A stretch of 64,000 bases of DNA from NCBI RefSeq assembly GCF_018343715.1, contig NZ_JAGYPL010000006.1, forward strand, positions 70,790 through 134,789. The letters are read 5' to 3'. Shown here piece after piece: positions 27,164 through 35,933 of the stretch; within the stretch, counting starts at the first letter, position 1, and every line of letters begins with the position of its first letter. The position numbers and the translations under genes are program-made. The stretch is from Bacillus sp. FJAT-49711 (lineage in GTDB: Bacteria > Bacillota > Bacilli > Bacillales > Bacillaceae_C). The notes beneath the pieces were generated by a model. The model searched no databases, was not told the DNA's origin, and saw only the letters and a program-made list of their open reading frames with translations.

Positions 27164-27655
27164 TTAAAAAACACCTAGTAATTTATGAAGGGCTAATGCC
27201 CAAACAATTCCTGTTAGTCCACCAAAAAATACTTCAACAGGTTTATGCCCTAATAATTCTTTTAATTTTATAAATTCCATTTGTTTTTCTTTATGTGTTT
27301 TTCCTTGCCAAACATGTATATCTGAGATCATTTTTTGAAAGTCTACGGAAAGTCTATTAAGTACGGCTGCCTGTTCTCCAGCTTGTCTTCTGACTCCCGT
27401 TGCATCAAACATGACGATGATGGCAAATATAGCTGATACTGCAAAAAGAGTTGAACCTAATCCTGCATCAAGTGCAACACTTGTTGTTAATGCTGTCACT
27501 CCTGCTGAATGGGAACTTGGCATTCCACCTGTTGAGGTTATAAGTGTCCAATCTGCCTTTTTAGTCATAATAAAATGCAAGGGCACTTTAATAAATTGTG
27601 CAAAGAATATGGCGGTAAGTGCAGCCCAGAAGGGAAAATTATGCAGGAACTCCAT
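27164..27655 (-). CDS. yuiD: Divergent PAP2 family membrane protein YuiD (DUF212)
   Basis: A 163-residue membrane protein of the DUF212 / acid phosphatase-vanadium haloperoxidase-like family, matching YuiD. Conserved blocks: STGGMPSSHSAGVTALTT, FDATGVRRQAGEQA and ELLGHKPVEVFFGGLTGI. PAP2 relatives act on lipid phosphates, and members of this subfamily lack an established substrate. Four to five hydrophobic segments. Transcribed divergently from pepA, 148 bp apart. Confidence 0.88.
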   Translation of the reverse strand: MEFLHNFPFWAALTAIFFAQFIKVPLHFIMTKKADWTLITSTGGMPSSHSAGVTALTTSVALDAGLGSTLFAVSAIFAIIVMFDATGVRRQAGEQAAVLNRLSVDFQKMISDIHVWQGKTHKEKQMEFIKLKELLGHKPVEVFFGGLTGIVWALALHKLLGVF

Positions 27656-27803
27656 TCAAAACATCCTTTCACATTGAAGCAATTGACGGTTCCATTTATA
27701 ATACCACATTATAATAAAAGAAATCATGTTTAATTTCGCTAATAAACTTCGTTAGTCGAAATATACTTGCATATCATTTATAATTTTATTTGAGGTGAAT
27801 GGG

Positions 27804-29309
27804 ATGTTCAAAATAACAAATGAGAATCCATTTAAAAGTAAGGAAGAATGTTTAATTGTTGGGCTTTTTGAAAAACCAGAAAAGTTTACGGGGATACTCG
27901 AAAGTTTAGATGGAATATATGATGGAGAATTAACGAAACTTGTAAAGTCGGGTGACATATCGGCAAAATATAAATCACTTTCTGTCATTCATGGTTTAGG
28001 AAAATCTCAAGTGAAACGTATTATATTTGTCGGTCTTGGCAAGGAAAAAGAATTAAGCTTACATTCATTGAAGGAAGCATATGGTGCAGCAAGTAAAAAA
28101 GCGGCAAGCATGCGCCTTAGAAAGTTGGCATTAGCTCTTGATACATTCGTTTCTTCTAAAATTACAGCCGAAGATGCCGCGCTTGTGTTTTGTGAAGCAT
28201 ACATATTATCGACTTATCAATTTCAAGGGTATAAACAAAAATCAAACGAACCGGAAATCAATATTGAGATAATTGAGATTTTTACTGATGCTGATATTGA
28301 AGAAATTGAATTTGCTGCAGAAGTAGGCAGCGCATACGGTAAAGGGACCAATTCAGCTAGAACGCTTGTTAATTTGCCCGGTAACATGCTAAAGGCTTGT
28401 GATCTTGCAGAATATGCAAAAGAGTTGGGGCAAACTCATTCATTTGAAGTAGAAATATTAACTAAATCCGAAATTGAAAAGCTTGGTATGGGGGCTTTTT
28501 TAGCAGTAAATCAAGGTTCTACTGAGCCGCCTTTTATGATTGTCTTAAAATATCAAGGAAAAGATGACTGGAATGATGTTATTGGCCTTGTTGGAAAGGG
28601 GATTACGTTTGATACAGGCGGTTACTCATTGAAGCCAAAAGATGGTATTGTCGGGATGAAGATGGATATGGGAGGTGCGGCTTCCGTATTAGGGGCAATG
28701 GAAATAATCGGAAGACTGCGTCCAAAACAAAACGTAGTAGCTGTCATCCCAGCAACAGACAATATGGTAAGTGGAAATGCGTTCAAACCGGACGATGTGA
28801 TCATTTCCTTAAGTGGAAAAACGATTGAAGTCCTTAATACGGATGCTGAAGGCAGACTCGTTCTCGCAGATGCCGTTACATACGCTAAACATCAAGGAGC
28901 AAACTATTTAGTAGATGTAGCAACCCTTACAGGGGGAGTTATAGTAGCACTCGGTTTAGATAAAACAGGAGCTCTCACAAATGATGAGGAATTATTTGAA
29001 AAGGTATTAGAAGCTTCTTATGAGGCAGGGGAATTCATTTGGCGCCTACCTTATACAGAAAAAGATAAAGAAAGAGTACGCAATAGTAAGGTGGCTGATC
29101 TAAATAATTCTCCAGGACGTGAAGGGCATGCTATTATGGGCGGTGCTTTTATTGGAGAGTTTGCAGAAGCGACTCCATGGGTGCACCTCGATATAGCTGG
29201 CACTGCGACTACAAAGAGCGATTATGATTTAGGTCCTGCCGGGGCTACTGGAGTAATGGCACGAACGCTGGCATTGCTAGTTGAGAATTTTGATTTTGAA
29301 AAAGAATAA
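27804..29309 (+). CDS. pepA: Leucyl aminopeptidase (M17), PepA
   Basis: A 501-residue cytosolic M17 aminopeptidase. The N-terminal macro-like domain spans about 1-160, and the catalytic domain carries the di-zinc ligands in [23 protein letters not shown] and the signature [13 protein letters not shown]. It removes N-terminal residues, preferably leucine, from peptides. B. subtilis YuiE is the orthologue. The ATG at 27804 follows GAGGTGA, and the GTG at 27795 overlaps that site. No clear terminator is seen before 29406. Confidence 0.93.
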   Translation: MFKITNENPFKSKEECLIVGLFEKPEKFTGILESLDGIYDGELTKLVKSGDISAKYKSLSVIHGLGKSQVKRIIFVGLGKEKELSLHSLKEAYGAASKKAASMRLRKLALALDTFVSSKITAEDAALVFCEAYILSTYQFQGYKQKSNEPEINIEIIEIFTDADIEEIEFAAEVGSAYGKGTNSARTLVNLPGNMLKACDLAEYAKELGQTHSFEVEILTKSEIEKLGMGAFLAVNQGSTEPPFMIVLKYQGKDDWNDVIGLVGKGITFDTGGYSLKPKDGIVGMKMDMGGAASVLGAMEIIGRLRPKQNVVAVIPATDNMVSGNAFKPDDVIISLSGKTIEVLNTDAEGRLVLADAVTYAKHQGANYLVDVATLTGGVIVALGLDKTGALTNDEELFEKVLEASYEAGEFIWRLPYTEKDKERVRNSKVADLNNSPGREGHAIMGGAFIGEFAEATPWVHLDIAGTATTKSDYDLGPAGATGVMARTLALLVENFDFEKE

Positions 29310-29405
29310 CGATGTAATTTCTTAATTGCCCATGCCATATAGTCCCTTGTCGCATAAACAGATATAGAAGGGCATTTGTTTAGAGACAAAGGAGGTTGCT
29401 AATAA

Positions 29406-29699
29406 ATGATGTATTATCGCGGCCCCGTACCTTATGCTGATAGTCGCTTTTTTTGGGGATTTGGCGCCCCTCTAGTTGGAGGCTTTTTTGGAGGCTTGAT
29501 AGGTGGAGGAATTGCCGGAGGACTTGTCAGTGCATTTACCCGTCCTCGTCCAATTATAGCTTATCCGCCGATGGCACCATATGGATACGGAGCAGTGCCG
29601 CCCCCAGGGCCATATGGATACGGAGCAGCGCCAGCCCAAGCACCTTATGGCTATGGAGGTAATGTAGGCACTGGAGGATATTCTCCATATAATTATTAA
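29406..29699 (+). CDS. Small Gly/Tyr/Pro-rich protein, possible spore-surface protein
   Basis: A 97-residue protein: hydrophilic N terminus, a glycine-zipper hydrophobic stretch (GGFFGGLIGGGIAGGLV), then a Pro/Gly/Tyr tail with three near-repeats of A/G-PYGYG. A strong AAAGGAGG site lies 11 bases upstream. Such composition is common in spore coat or surface proteins of Bacillaceae, but there is no direct evidence of that role here. The repeats are also DNA repeats, so copy number may vary between strains. Confidence 0.75.
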   Translation: MMYYRGPVPYADSRFFWGFGAPLVGGFFGGLIGGGIAGGLVSAFTRPRPIIAYPPMAPYGYGAVPPPGPYGYGAAPAQAPYGYGGNVGTGGYSPYNY

Positions 29700-29735
29700 G
29701 GAAAACGTGTAGCTGTTTAGCACACTAATACGAAG

Positions 29736-29766
29736 GGCTCTCCGATTATAAAAGGAGAGCTTTTTG
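29736..29766 (+). terminator. Terminator after the Gly/Tyr-rich gene
   Basis: GCTCTCC / GGAGAGC stem, 10-base loop, T5 after it. Confidence 0.85.
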
Positions 29767-29823
29767 TTTGAAAAAGGATTCTTAATACTTATATAGAATA
29801 CTATAAAAGGAAATGGAGTGAAG

Positions 29824-30210
29824 ATGATGGATGAGCAAAGAACTCTTCTTGATGCCTTAGGTATTAATATTGTTGAAGTGACTAAAGGAAAAGTAATAGC
29901 TACGATGCTAGTAAATGATCGTACAAGACAGCCATACGGTTATTTACATGGAGGTGCATCAGTGGCTTTAGCAGAAACCGTAGCAAGTGTAGGAGCCGCC
30001 GCCATGATTGATGCCGAAAAAGAAATTTGCTTTGGGTTAGAAATCAATGCCAATCATATCCGGTCAAAAAAGAGTGGAATGGTAACTGCCATTGCAGAGA
30101 TCCTTCATGGCGGTAAAAGCACAATGGTATGGGATATAAAAATAAAGGATGAAGAAGAACAGCTTATTTGCATTTCACGTTGCACCATCGCAATCGTAGC
30201 AAAAAGATAA
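29824..30210 (+). CDS. Hotdog-fold thioesterase (PaaI/YuxO type)
   Basis: A 128-residue hotdog thioesterase. The YGYLHGGASVALAETVAS stretch carries the conserved H-G-G and the catalytic acidic residue on the following helix. Closest in type to YuxO/MenI, the 1,4-dihydroxy-2-naphthoyl-CoA thioesterase of menaquinone synthesis, though PaaI-like enzymes with other acyl-CoA substrates look much the same. ATG at 29824 or 29827, behind GGAG. A GTG at 29818 overlaps that site. Confidence 0.8.
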   Translation: MMDEQRTLLDALGINIVEVTKGKVIATMLVNDRTRQPYGYLHGGASVALAETVASVGAAAMIDAEKEICFGLEINANHIRSKKSGMVTAIAEILHGGKSTMVWDIKIKDEEEQLICISRCTIAIVAKR

Positions 30211-30275
30211 TATGTTTTGGTGTAATTTTTTTAGGGAAAGGTATGGTAAAATCGCTATGAAGGAGTGATTGAGAC

Positions 30276-30641
30276 ATGCCATGGTCAAAGCATGACTATC
30301 CTGTTTCAATGAAAAATTTACCGGATGAAGTTCGCAATAAGGCGATTGAAATTGCAAATGCTCTCGTTGAGGATGACAAAGACGAAGGCAGGGCGATTTC
30401 CATCGGCATAGCTCAGGCTAGGAAATATTTTGAAGATGGTCACGATGATAGGACCGAGTACCATGTAATGGGGGATGGAGAAGATTGGGTATTGAAAAGA
30501 AAAGATGGCGAGCGAGCAATAAAAAGAGAAGATACGAAAGAAGATTTATTGGAAGAAGCTAAAGAATATGTAAAGGACCATAACGGAGTCTTGTTTGTTC
30601 ATAATAAGGATGGCGATATATCGCAAAAGCTTTATGATTAA
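30276..30641 (+). CDS. DUF2188 domain protein (YdaT-like)
   Basis: A 121-residue soluble protein. The N-terminal half (PWSKHDYPVSMKNLPDEVR) resembles ChaB-like / YdaT starts, and the C-terminal half has the DUF2188 core (EYHVMGDGEDWVLKRKDGERA ... DLLEEAKEYVKDHNGVLFVHNKDG). B. subtilis YdaT is a SigB-dependent general stress protein of unknown function. ATG follows AAGGAGTG. It stands alone between two unrelated genes. Confidence 0.8.
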   Translation: MPWSKHDYPVSMKNLPDEVRNKAIEIANALVEDDKDEGRAISIGIAQARKYFEDGHDDRTEYHVMGDGEDWVLKRKDGERAIKREDTKEDLLEEAKEYVKDHNGVLFVHNKDGDISQKLYD

Positions 30642-30669
30642 TTAAAGCATGGCTCGTCGCTGTTAGGGG

Positions 30670-31560
30670 ATGGATGTTATTATTTTAAACAATAAAAAAG
30701 CGATTGATCACAACATTGCTGCATTAAATAATGATCATTTGCTAGATTTTATGATCTTGGATTGGAAAGAATTGAGTGGTGGAACTTCAAGCAATGTTTG
30801 GAAGCTAATAGGTGATAACGGCAGATCATATGTATATAAGGGAAATGAAAAGGATGTTGTCATAGAAGAAACACTTTTTTTAAATTCTTATAAACATATT
30901 AAAATGTTGCCTGAAATCATATTCATAGATGAAAATCAAGAGTTTTATATATACGAATACATAGAAGGTGAAATAAGGCCTACTTTAAATGATAAAAAAT
31001 CAAATCTAGAGCTTCTTGTCGATGATCTTATTCTTCATTATGTACCATTTGCTGATAATAAATGGGGATATACATACCAACGATATGATAGTTTCAATGA
31101 ATTCCTTCTTTCAGAAGTAAACGATGCAAAAAAAACGATTGATACTGTATTAACGATCGAAGATTATGAACTAGTCAAGTCATTGACTGAGACTAGGCAG
31201 ATTGGCGAAAAACCGTATTTGCTTCATGGGGATTGTGGAGTTCATAACTTTTTGCAAAAAAATAATCGGCTCATTGGCGTTATTGATCCGTTGACACTTG
31301 CTGCTCCGCCACTGTTTGAACTTGTTTTTGCTTTTTGTTCTTCACCGGATCAACTAACCTATGACGTCATTTATGAGGCAGCTCGAAAGCTTCCCACTTA
31401 CAATCAAAGTAGAAAGTATTTAGTGGAGGAAGTACTTATAGGACTTTATCTTCGCATAGAGAGATGCTTATATCATCATCCAGATGATTTAAAAGACTAT
31501 ATAGAGGCATGGACTTATTGGACGGAATTGCATGAAACGGTAAATAAAAAAAGCCAATGA
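30670..31560 (+). CDS. Aminoglycoside-phosphotransferase-fold kinase of unknown substrate
   Basis: A 296-residue protein with an APH/choline-kinase fold: glycine loop near ELSGGTSSNVWKL, lysine in YVYKGNEKD, hinge IYEYIEGE, catalytic loop LLHGDCGVHNFL and the metal-binding GVIDPLT. All catalytic positions are present (D in HGD, N in HNF, D in IDP), so it is likely an active small-molecule kinase. The substrate is unknown; I see no support for antibiotic resistance. The start ATG touches the GGGGA binding site, so the true start is uncertain. Confidence 0.75.
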   Translation: MDVIILNNKKAIDHNIAALNNDHLLDFMILDWKELSGGTSSNVWKLIGDNGRSYVYKGNEKDVVIEETLFLNSYKHIKMLPEIIFIDENQEFYIYEYIEGEIRPTLNDKKSNLELLVDDLILHYVPFADNKWGYTYQRYDSFNEFLLSEVNDAKKTIDTVLTIEDYELVKSLTETRQIGEKPYLLHGDCGVHNFLQKNNRLIGVIDPLTLAAPPLFELVFAFCSSPDQLTYDVIYEAARKLPTYNQSRKYLVEEVLIGLYLRIERCLYHHPDDLKDYIEAWTYWTELHETVNKKSQ

Positions 31561-31592
31561 GAGATAAAAGTATCTCACTCATTGGCTTTTTG
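31546..31592 (+). terminator. Long terminator after the APH-fold kinase gene
   Basis: AAAAAGCCAATGAG plus AGATA pairs with TATCT plus CTCATTGGCTTTTT, interrupted by one bulge, ending in T5. Confidence 0.9.
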
Positions 31593-31609
31593 TGTTTAAG
31601 AAAATAGTT

Positions 31610-31800
31610 TTTTCGACTAGCTCCTGCGCGCAGCGCCAAGCGAACCTTTGTTTCTTCATCCGATACGTCAACATTGGCTCGCTTTATATGTCTATGTCCG
31701 GCTACAGGCGCCATTCGCTTTTCGTTACTCACCGTGTTTCCTTTATCCCTTATAGAATCCAAAAACTTTGTACGTCCTTAAACAGGCTCTTCCGCTTTTG
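31610..31800. repeat. Dispersed intergenic repeat copy between two converging genes
   Basis: CGACTAGCTCCTGCGCGCAG at the left, CGCTTTATATGTCTATGTCCG in the middle (shown as CGCTTTATATG plus TCTATGTCCG), TCACCGTGTTTCCTT (31729-31743, identical to 39013-39027) and a right end rich in GCTTTTGTTTT. Confidence 0.6.
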
Positions 31801-31802
31801 TT

Positions 31803-33020
31803 TTAATAACTCTCTTTAAAATGTTGCTGTTCGTGTTTTATATTCCACCATAAGATTCCAAATGCCAACAAGAATAAACTACCTGTGACATAAAAGACTG
31901 ATGAGATGCCTGCGTGCCCTGCAACAAATCCCCCTAATGCCGGCCCAATCACATTTCCCAAAAAGCGGAAGCTTTGATTATATCCAAGAATTTCTCCTTG
32001 CATATCAAGCGGTGCTTCTATTCGAATATAAGCCGTTATACAAGGGAGCATTCCACCGACAACCATTCCATAAAGGAATCGCAATCCGACTAATTGCCAC
32101 AATTCTGTTACGAGTGCTTGTGGGACGATTAAGATAGAAGAGAGAACGAGGAGGATAAGTAATACTTTTTCATAGCCAATTGAATCTCCAAGCTTTCCCC
32201 ATTGACGGGTTAATAATAAATTACCAAAGCCTGTAGCTGAAAAGGCAAGTCCCGATAAAAAAGCAATGCTCGTTGCTTTCGTTAAGTCACTTACGTAAAG
32301 AGCAAGCAAAGGCTGAATACTAAAGTTTCCTACTTGAATGATTAAAGCGATGACCATTACCATAACAAGCATTTTTCGATTTAGGATTTGTTTAATAACT
32401 GCTTTTTGAGTGCGGGGAATATTAGTTTTACTACCTGTTGGCTGTTTTATTTCTTTGATTCCAAATAATACAACCGTGGTAGCAATCATGACTGATGCTG
32501 AAGTGATAATGAAGGTATAATGAAAACCGAAACTATCCGCCATCATTCCTCCAAGCAGTGGTCCAAAAAGACTTCCCGCGACATTTCCCATCTGTAAAGT
32601 ACCTAATGTTTTTCCTGCTTCACTTTTAGGAGTTTGTTTAGAAATGAGTGCAATAGAGGTTGGAATAAATCCAGTGACAAAGCCCATAATCATTCTTAAA
32701 ATAAATAGTCCAAAAACACTATTTATAATACCCATGAAAAAAACGGAGGAGGCAATTCCATAGCCTGTAATTAAAAGAATTGGCTTAAAGCCATACTTAT
32801 CACCAATTCTCCCCCAAAGAGGCGAGACGATAAAAGCACTTAAAAACGTGACACCAAAGACGAGTCCAGACCAACGCTGTATATAATCATGACTAAAATC
32901 ACCAAGTGTACCAATATATAACGATATAAAAGGAAGAACCATCGTCATACTTGCAGCAATAAGAAAATTGCAAATCCACATAATGAGGAAATTGCGTTTT
33001 TCGATACTAATTGAAAACAC
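31803..33020 (-). CDS. Major facilitator superfamily exporter (YuxJ-like)
   Basis: A 405-residue MFS protein with 12 hydrophobic segments. It has the drug/H+ antiporter motif A-like loop GRIGDKYGFKP after helix 2 and the weaker WGKLGDSIGYEK repeat in the second half. Motif C-like glycines (GSLFGPLLGG) in helix 5 support a 12-TM drug/H+ antiporter (DHA1) assignment. It is probably an efflux pump of unknown substrate and resembles B. subtilis YuxJ. The start is GTG at 33020, close to AGAAGG, so the exact start is not certain. Downstream of kapB but separated by a terminator. Confidence 0.85.
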   Translation of the reverse strand: MFSISIEKRNFLIMWICNFLIAASMTMVLPFISLYIGTLGDFSHDYIQRWSGLVFGVTFLSAFIVSPLWGRIGDKYGFKPILLITGYGIASSVFFMGIINSVFGLFILRMIMGFVTGFIPTSIALISKQTPKSEAGKTLGTLQMGNVAGSLFGPLLGGMMADSFGFHYTFIITSASVMIATTVVLFGIKEIKQPTGSKTNIPRTQKAVIKQILNRKMLVMVMVIALIIQVGNFSIQPLLALYVSDLTKATSIAFLSGLAFSATGFGNLLLTRQWGKLGDSIGYEKVLLILLVLSSILIVPQALVTELWQLVGLRFLYGMVVGGMLPCITAYIRIEAPLDMQGEILGYNQSFRFLGNVIGPALGGFVAGHAGISSVFYVTGSLFLLAFGILWWNIKHEQQHFKESY

Positions 33021-33108
33021 CTTCTTATTTAGTTTTGAATATTATTTCGACTCCCTAAATAATAGTATAAAGGTTTTTATAATAATTTCAACAGGTCCGT
33101 ACGGAAAT

Positions 33109-33137
33109 CAAAAAAACAACCCTTTTTTCAAGGGCTG
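33109..33137 (-). terminator. Terminator of kapB (minus strand)
   Basis: On the minus strand CAGCCCTT / AAGGGTTG (with one G-U pair) is followed by T7. Confidence 0.75.
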
Positions 33138-33142
33138 TCTCA

Positions 33143-33535
33143 TTAAAAACGTATGGAGTACAAAAGTTCATATTCTTTTATAACTCCATCTAATGCTTGA
33201 AGACTTTTTACACTGTATGCATCTTCAGGCTTAGCTTTAAGTTGAGTCTGCAGCTTTTGTACTGCGGAGATTAACGATTCTTTATAATCAAGAACTTCAT
33301 CCTCATAGGGTCTGACCATTTTTAGAGGAATGTTTGCCTGTTCACGGAAGGCTAGTGCTTTTCTTTCGTGGAAAAATGGCACATCCGCCTCATTTGGATT
33401 ATGCAAATCTCCTTGTCTCGGATGAATCAGTACAGCAAGACAGCGAACCGTATATGTATCCTGATTAACAGCTGTAATTTCACCAATATATTTGCCGGTT
33501 TTATTAAAAGCCGTAACAATTTGGCCAACTTGCAT
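33143..33535 (-). CDS. kapB: Kinase-associated protein KapB
   Basis: A 130-residue protein matching KapB: MQVGQIVTAFNKTGKYIGEI, LAVLIHPRQGDLHNP, RKALAFREQANIP and the C-terminal LDGVIKEYELLYSIRF. In B. subtilis KapB is needed for KinB to feed phosphate into the sporulation phosphorelay. It has been called a lipoprotein, but no lipobox is visible in this copy. It looks cytoplasmic and SH3-like. No kinB gene is seen in the window. GGGAGGGG lies 6-8 bases before the ATG. Confidence 0.88.
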   Translation of the reverse strand: MQVGQIVTAFNKTGKYIGEITAVNQDTYTVRCLAVLIHPRQGDLHNPNEADVPFFHERKALAFREQANIPLKMVRPYEDEVLDYKESLISAVQKLQTQLKAKPEDAYSVKSLQALDGVIKEYELLYSIRF

Positions 33536-33654
33536 GTTTAATCCCCTCCCTTTCTTTCCATTATGAAAGAATGATGCATTTTTTTCAAAGTTAAAGAAGG
33601 AATCTTGTTTTATTATTGTCCTATTTAATACTTATCTACTTGTAAACTACTTGT

Positions 33655-33780
33655 CCATTTCTTTTGCGAAAGTTATAGGTGATGACCGCTGCGTCCTTAT
33701 GTCAAGTCGACAGTACTGATTCCTGCTATCCAGAATGTTGATGAGCAAGGCACTTGCGCTTTTCGAGATTTCCTGTAAAG
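33655..33780. repeat. Dispersed intergenic repeat copy upstream of the prolyl isomerase gene
   Basis: CGTCCTTATGTCAAGTC (33692-33708) differs by one base from the reverse complement of 16591-16607. GTCGACAG and a CACTTGCGCTTTTCG end follow. 33536-33654 is AT-rich without a gene. Confidence 0.6.
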
Positions 33781-33800
33781 TAATTTTCGGAGGGCTTTAT

Positions 33801-34538
33801 ATGAAGAAATTTCTTTTTTTACTAATGTTTGTTACGATATTGTCTGCGTGCGGCATGAAGTCCCAAGAAATAAAGCTGAATAAGGAAACTGTTACAGGCA
33901 GTGATCAATCTGAAAAGAAAGAAGGAGATGCAAAAATGACAGAGCAAGTTGTTTATCCACAATTGTCCACTGAAGTGGCGGAAAATGAAAAATTAGTACA
34001 GATGAATACAAATATGGGATCAATCAAAATTAAACTATTCCCTGAACAAGCTCCCAAAACAGTAGAAAACTTTTTAACACATGCAAAAGACGGCTATTAC
34101 AATGGAATTATTTTTCATCGTGTTATTCAGGACTTCATGATTCAAGGTGGGGACCCGACTGGTACAGGCCGCGGTGGAGAAAGTATTTACGGTGAATCAT
34201 TTGAAGATGAATTTTCAATGCAATTATTTAACCTTCGTGGAGCCCTTTCGATGGCAAATGCTGGGCCTAATACGAATGGAAGTCAATTTTTTATTGTGCA
34301 AAATAGCCAAATGGATCCCCGTGTGAAAAGTCAGTTAGAGAATGCTGGTTTCCCAAAAGAAATCATTGATGCGTATATTGAAAACGGGGGTACTCCTCAT
34401 CTTGACCATCGCCATACTGTATTTGGACAAGTTGTAGAGGGAATGGATGTTGTGGATAGTATCGCTAATGTAAAAACCGCGCCTGGAGATAAGCCGGTTG
34501 AGGATGTAGTAATTGAAAGTATTGATATTATTAAATAA
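33801..34538 (+). CDS. Lipoprotein cyclophilin-type peptidyl-prolyl isomerase
   Basis: A 245-residue protein. The signal peptide ends in lipobox LSAC (about residues 14-17), then comes a charged linker and a cyclophilin domain (about 65-240). [21 protein letters not shown] carries the active-site R-x-x-x-x-F-M-x-Q-G-G, with NGSQFFI and [10 protein letters not shown] also conserved. It should catalyse proline isomerisation outside the membrane. The ATG at 33801 follows CGGAGGG. A second, well spaced GAAGGAG + ATG occurs in frame at 33936 (residue 46), after the lipobox. A cytosolic product could arise from there. Confidence 0.88.
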   Translation: MKKFLFLLMFVTILSACGMKSQEIKLNKETVTGSDQSEKKEGDAKMTEQVVYPQLSTEVAENEKLVQMNTNMGSIKIKLFPEQAPKTVENFLTHAKDGYYNGIIFHRVIQDFMIQGGDPTGTGRGGESIYGESFEDEFSMQLFNLRGALSMANAGPNTNGSQFFIVQNSQMDPRVKSQLENAGFPKEIIDAYIENGGTPHLDHRHTVFGQVVEGMDVVDSIANVKTAPGDKPVEDVVIESIDIIK

Positions 34539-34545
34539 TAAGTTA

Positions 34546-34570
34546 TAGCCGTCCGATATGGGCGGCTTTT
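34546..34570 (+). terminator. Terminator after the cyclophilin gene
   Basis: AGCCGTCC / GGGCGGCT stem with one T-G pair, 5-base loop, then T4. Confidence 0.75.
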
Positions 34571-34603
34571 CACATTATTGTCGACTTTTTCGGAATGGGC
34601 ATC

Positions 34604-34633
34604 TTGGTTTTATTAAAAAGACTTTGCTATAAT
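34604..34633 (+). promoter_or_regulatory. SigA promoter of the small membrane protein gene
   Basis: TTGGTT (34604-34609) and TATAAT (34628-34633), 18-bp spacing. The -10 overlaps the ATG at 34632, which therefore cannot be the start codon. Confidence 0.7.
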
Positions 34634-34667
34634 GAAAACAGTAACCATAAAGGAAAGGATGTTTTCC

Positions 34668-34886
34668 TTGTTTTCAATTTTTAATTCATTTGTATTATAT
34701 ATGCCATTTCTTTATTTCCCTGAGGATAAATCTGAATATATTCCAGCAGGTATTACAATGTCGTTTTTTATTCTCGCGGCCGTACTTACTTTTAGACTCA
34801 TAAAGAAAATTTCCAAAAAGCAAGAAGCAAAAACAAAAGAATTAGAAGAACAATTAAATCGTGAACATCAGAAAAAGCATCTTTAA
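34668..34886 (+). CDS. Small two-span membrane protein with coiled-coil tail, unknown function
   Basis: About 72 residues: two hydrophobic segments (FNSFVLYMPFLYF and AGITMSFFILAAVLTF) and a highly charged, helical C-terminal tail (KKISKKQEAKTKELEEQLN). I do not recognise the family. The frame is open from 34632, but that codon lies in the -10 box. TTG at 34668 lies after GGAAAGG at good spacing and is preferred, and ATG at 34659 touches that site. It stands alone, just before an IS remnant. Confidence 0.6.
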   Translation: MFSIFNSFVLYMPFLYFPEDKSEYIPAGITMSFFILAAVLTFRLIKKISKKQEAKTKELEEQLNREHQKKHL

Positions 34887-34892
34887 ATGAAG

Positions 34893-35222
34893 TGACCCCT
34901 AAAAGTTAGACACGGTTATTTCATTAGGCAACTTGCTCAAAATGAGTTCGGTATTGTACGTATTGTACCGGACTCATTTTTAATTTTGCCTTCATCCGTT
35001 TCGTATTATAATATTCCATATATTTTTTAAGTTCTTGTTTAAAATGCTCTACACTCTCGAATTCCTTATAGTAGAGGAAATCTGATTTCATAATCCAAAA
35101 GAAATTCTCCATCACTAAATTATCCTAACAGTTTCCTTTGCGAGACATACTTTGTTTAATTCCTTTTTCTTGGGGGGCATGACGATATGGTTTCATTTGA
35201 TAATGCCAACCCTGATCCGATC
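34893..35222 (-). mobile_element. Remnant of an IS3-family (IS150-like) insertion sequence, right end only
   Basis: One terminus reads TGACCCCTAAAAGTTAGACA from 34893, typical of IS150-group ends. It is followed inward by the 3' part of the transposase. The rest of the element, including the other end and orfA, is missing beyond about 35222. A direct repeat from insertion cannot be identified. Confidence 0.8.
34924..35222 (-). pseudogene. IS3-family transposase (orfB) C-terminal fragment with internal stop
   Basis: Read on the minus strand from about 35222: SDQGWHYQMKPYRHAP, then SMSRKGNC, a TAG stop, and DNLVMENFFWIMKSDF to the natural end at 34924. The E of VMENFF is the last acidic residue of the DDE triad. 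The normal Y of the C-Y-D-N motif is the stop. With the N-terminal two thirds of orfB missing, it cannot move by itself. Confidence 0.85.
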
Positions 35223-35346
35223 AATATTTGTTTTAAAGACAAAATCTTTAATCTAAATGGAAAAGAGCCTTTTTGAATAGAATCAGGATAATTCAATTTT
35301 TGCATGGCAATAATGACGAAAAGGGTATTTTAATGGAGGGTTGGCT

Positions 35347-35886
35347 ATGAGAAAAATAATAATATTATCATTTTGCCTTTTTCTGTCTGCATGCACAAAT
35401 CCACTTCCAAAAAAATTAGATGTAGATATTAAAAATTCAGATGGCGACTCTCTTGGAAAAATAACACTTGAAGAAAAAGCGGAGGGTGTTACATTTAAAG
35501 TTGATTTGAAGGGATTGCCTCCCGGTGAGCATGCGATACATATTCATGATAAAGGGCAATGTACCCCACCCGACTTTTTATCTGCTGGAGAGCATTTCAA
35601 TCCAGATAAAAAAGAACATGGACTCTTAAATTCGAAAGGACCTCATGCAGGGGATTTGCCAAACATAACTGTGAAAGAGGACGGTAAAGTAAAAACGGAT
35701 TTTTCTGCAAAAGGAGTCACATTTAATGAGGCAAAGAACTCTCTTTATACAACAGAAGGGACATCGATTGTCATAAATGAAGGAGCCGATGATGGCATGA
35801 CTCAGCCAGCAGGTGATTCAGGAGAAAGAATTGCGTGCGGTGAAATTACAAAGGATCGAAAACCAGCAAAATCAACTGAAAAATAA
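35347..35886 (+). CDS. Cu/Zn superoxide dismutase-like lipoprotein lacking a copper ligand (YojM-like)
   Basis: A 179-residue lipoprotein (lipobox LSAC, C16) with a Cu/Zn SOD domain. H65 and H67 (AIHIHDKG), H83, H91, H100 and D103 sit at the metal sites, and the C72-C164 disulfide pair is present. The last copper histidine (usual VVHAG context) is replaced: IVINEG, N144. The zinc site looks whole. B. subtilis YojM is a known paralogue that also lacks copper ligands, so SOD activity is doubtful. ATG at 35347 after GGAGG. The gene has its own terminator. Confidence 0.85.
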   Translation: MRKIIILSFCLFLSACTNPLPKKLDVDIKNSDGDSLGKITLEEKAEGVTFKVDLKGLPPGEHAIHIHDKGQCTPPDFLSAGEHFNPDKKEHGLLNSKGPHAGDLPNITVKEDGKVKTDFSAKGVTFNEAKNSLYTTEGTSIVINEGADDGMTQPAGDSGERIACGEITKDRKPAKSTEK

Positions 35887-35889
35887 AGA

Positions 35890-35933
35890 AAAAGTACTGT
35901 TCTATAAAGTGAGCAGTACTTTTACCATTTAAG
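35890..35933 (+). terminator. Terminator after the SOD-like gene
   Basis: AAAAGTACTGTTC pairs with GAGCAGTACTTTT with one mismatch. Confidence 0.88.

Noticed and set aside
30670-31560. Aminoglycoside resistance gene
   Set aside because: Only the general APH fold is seen. The family covers many metabolic kinases and nothing here points to antibiotics.
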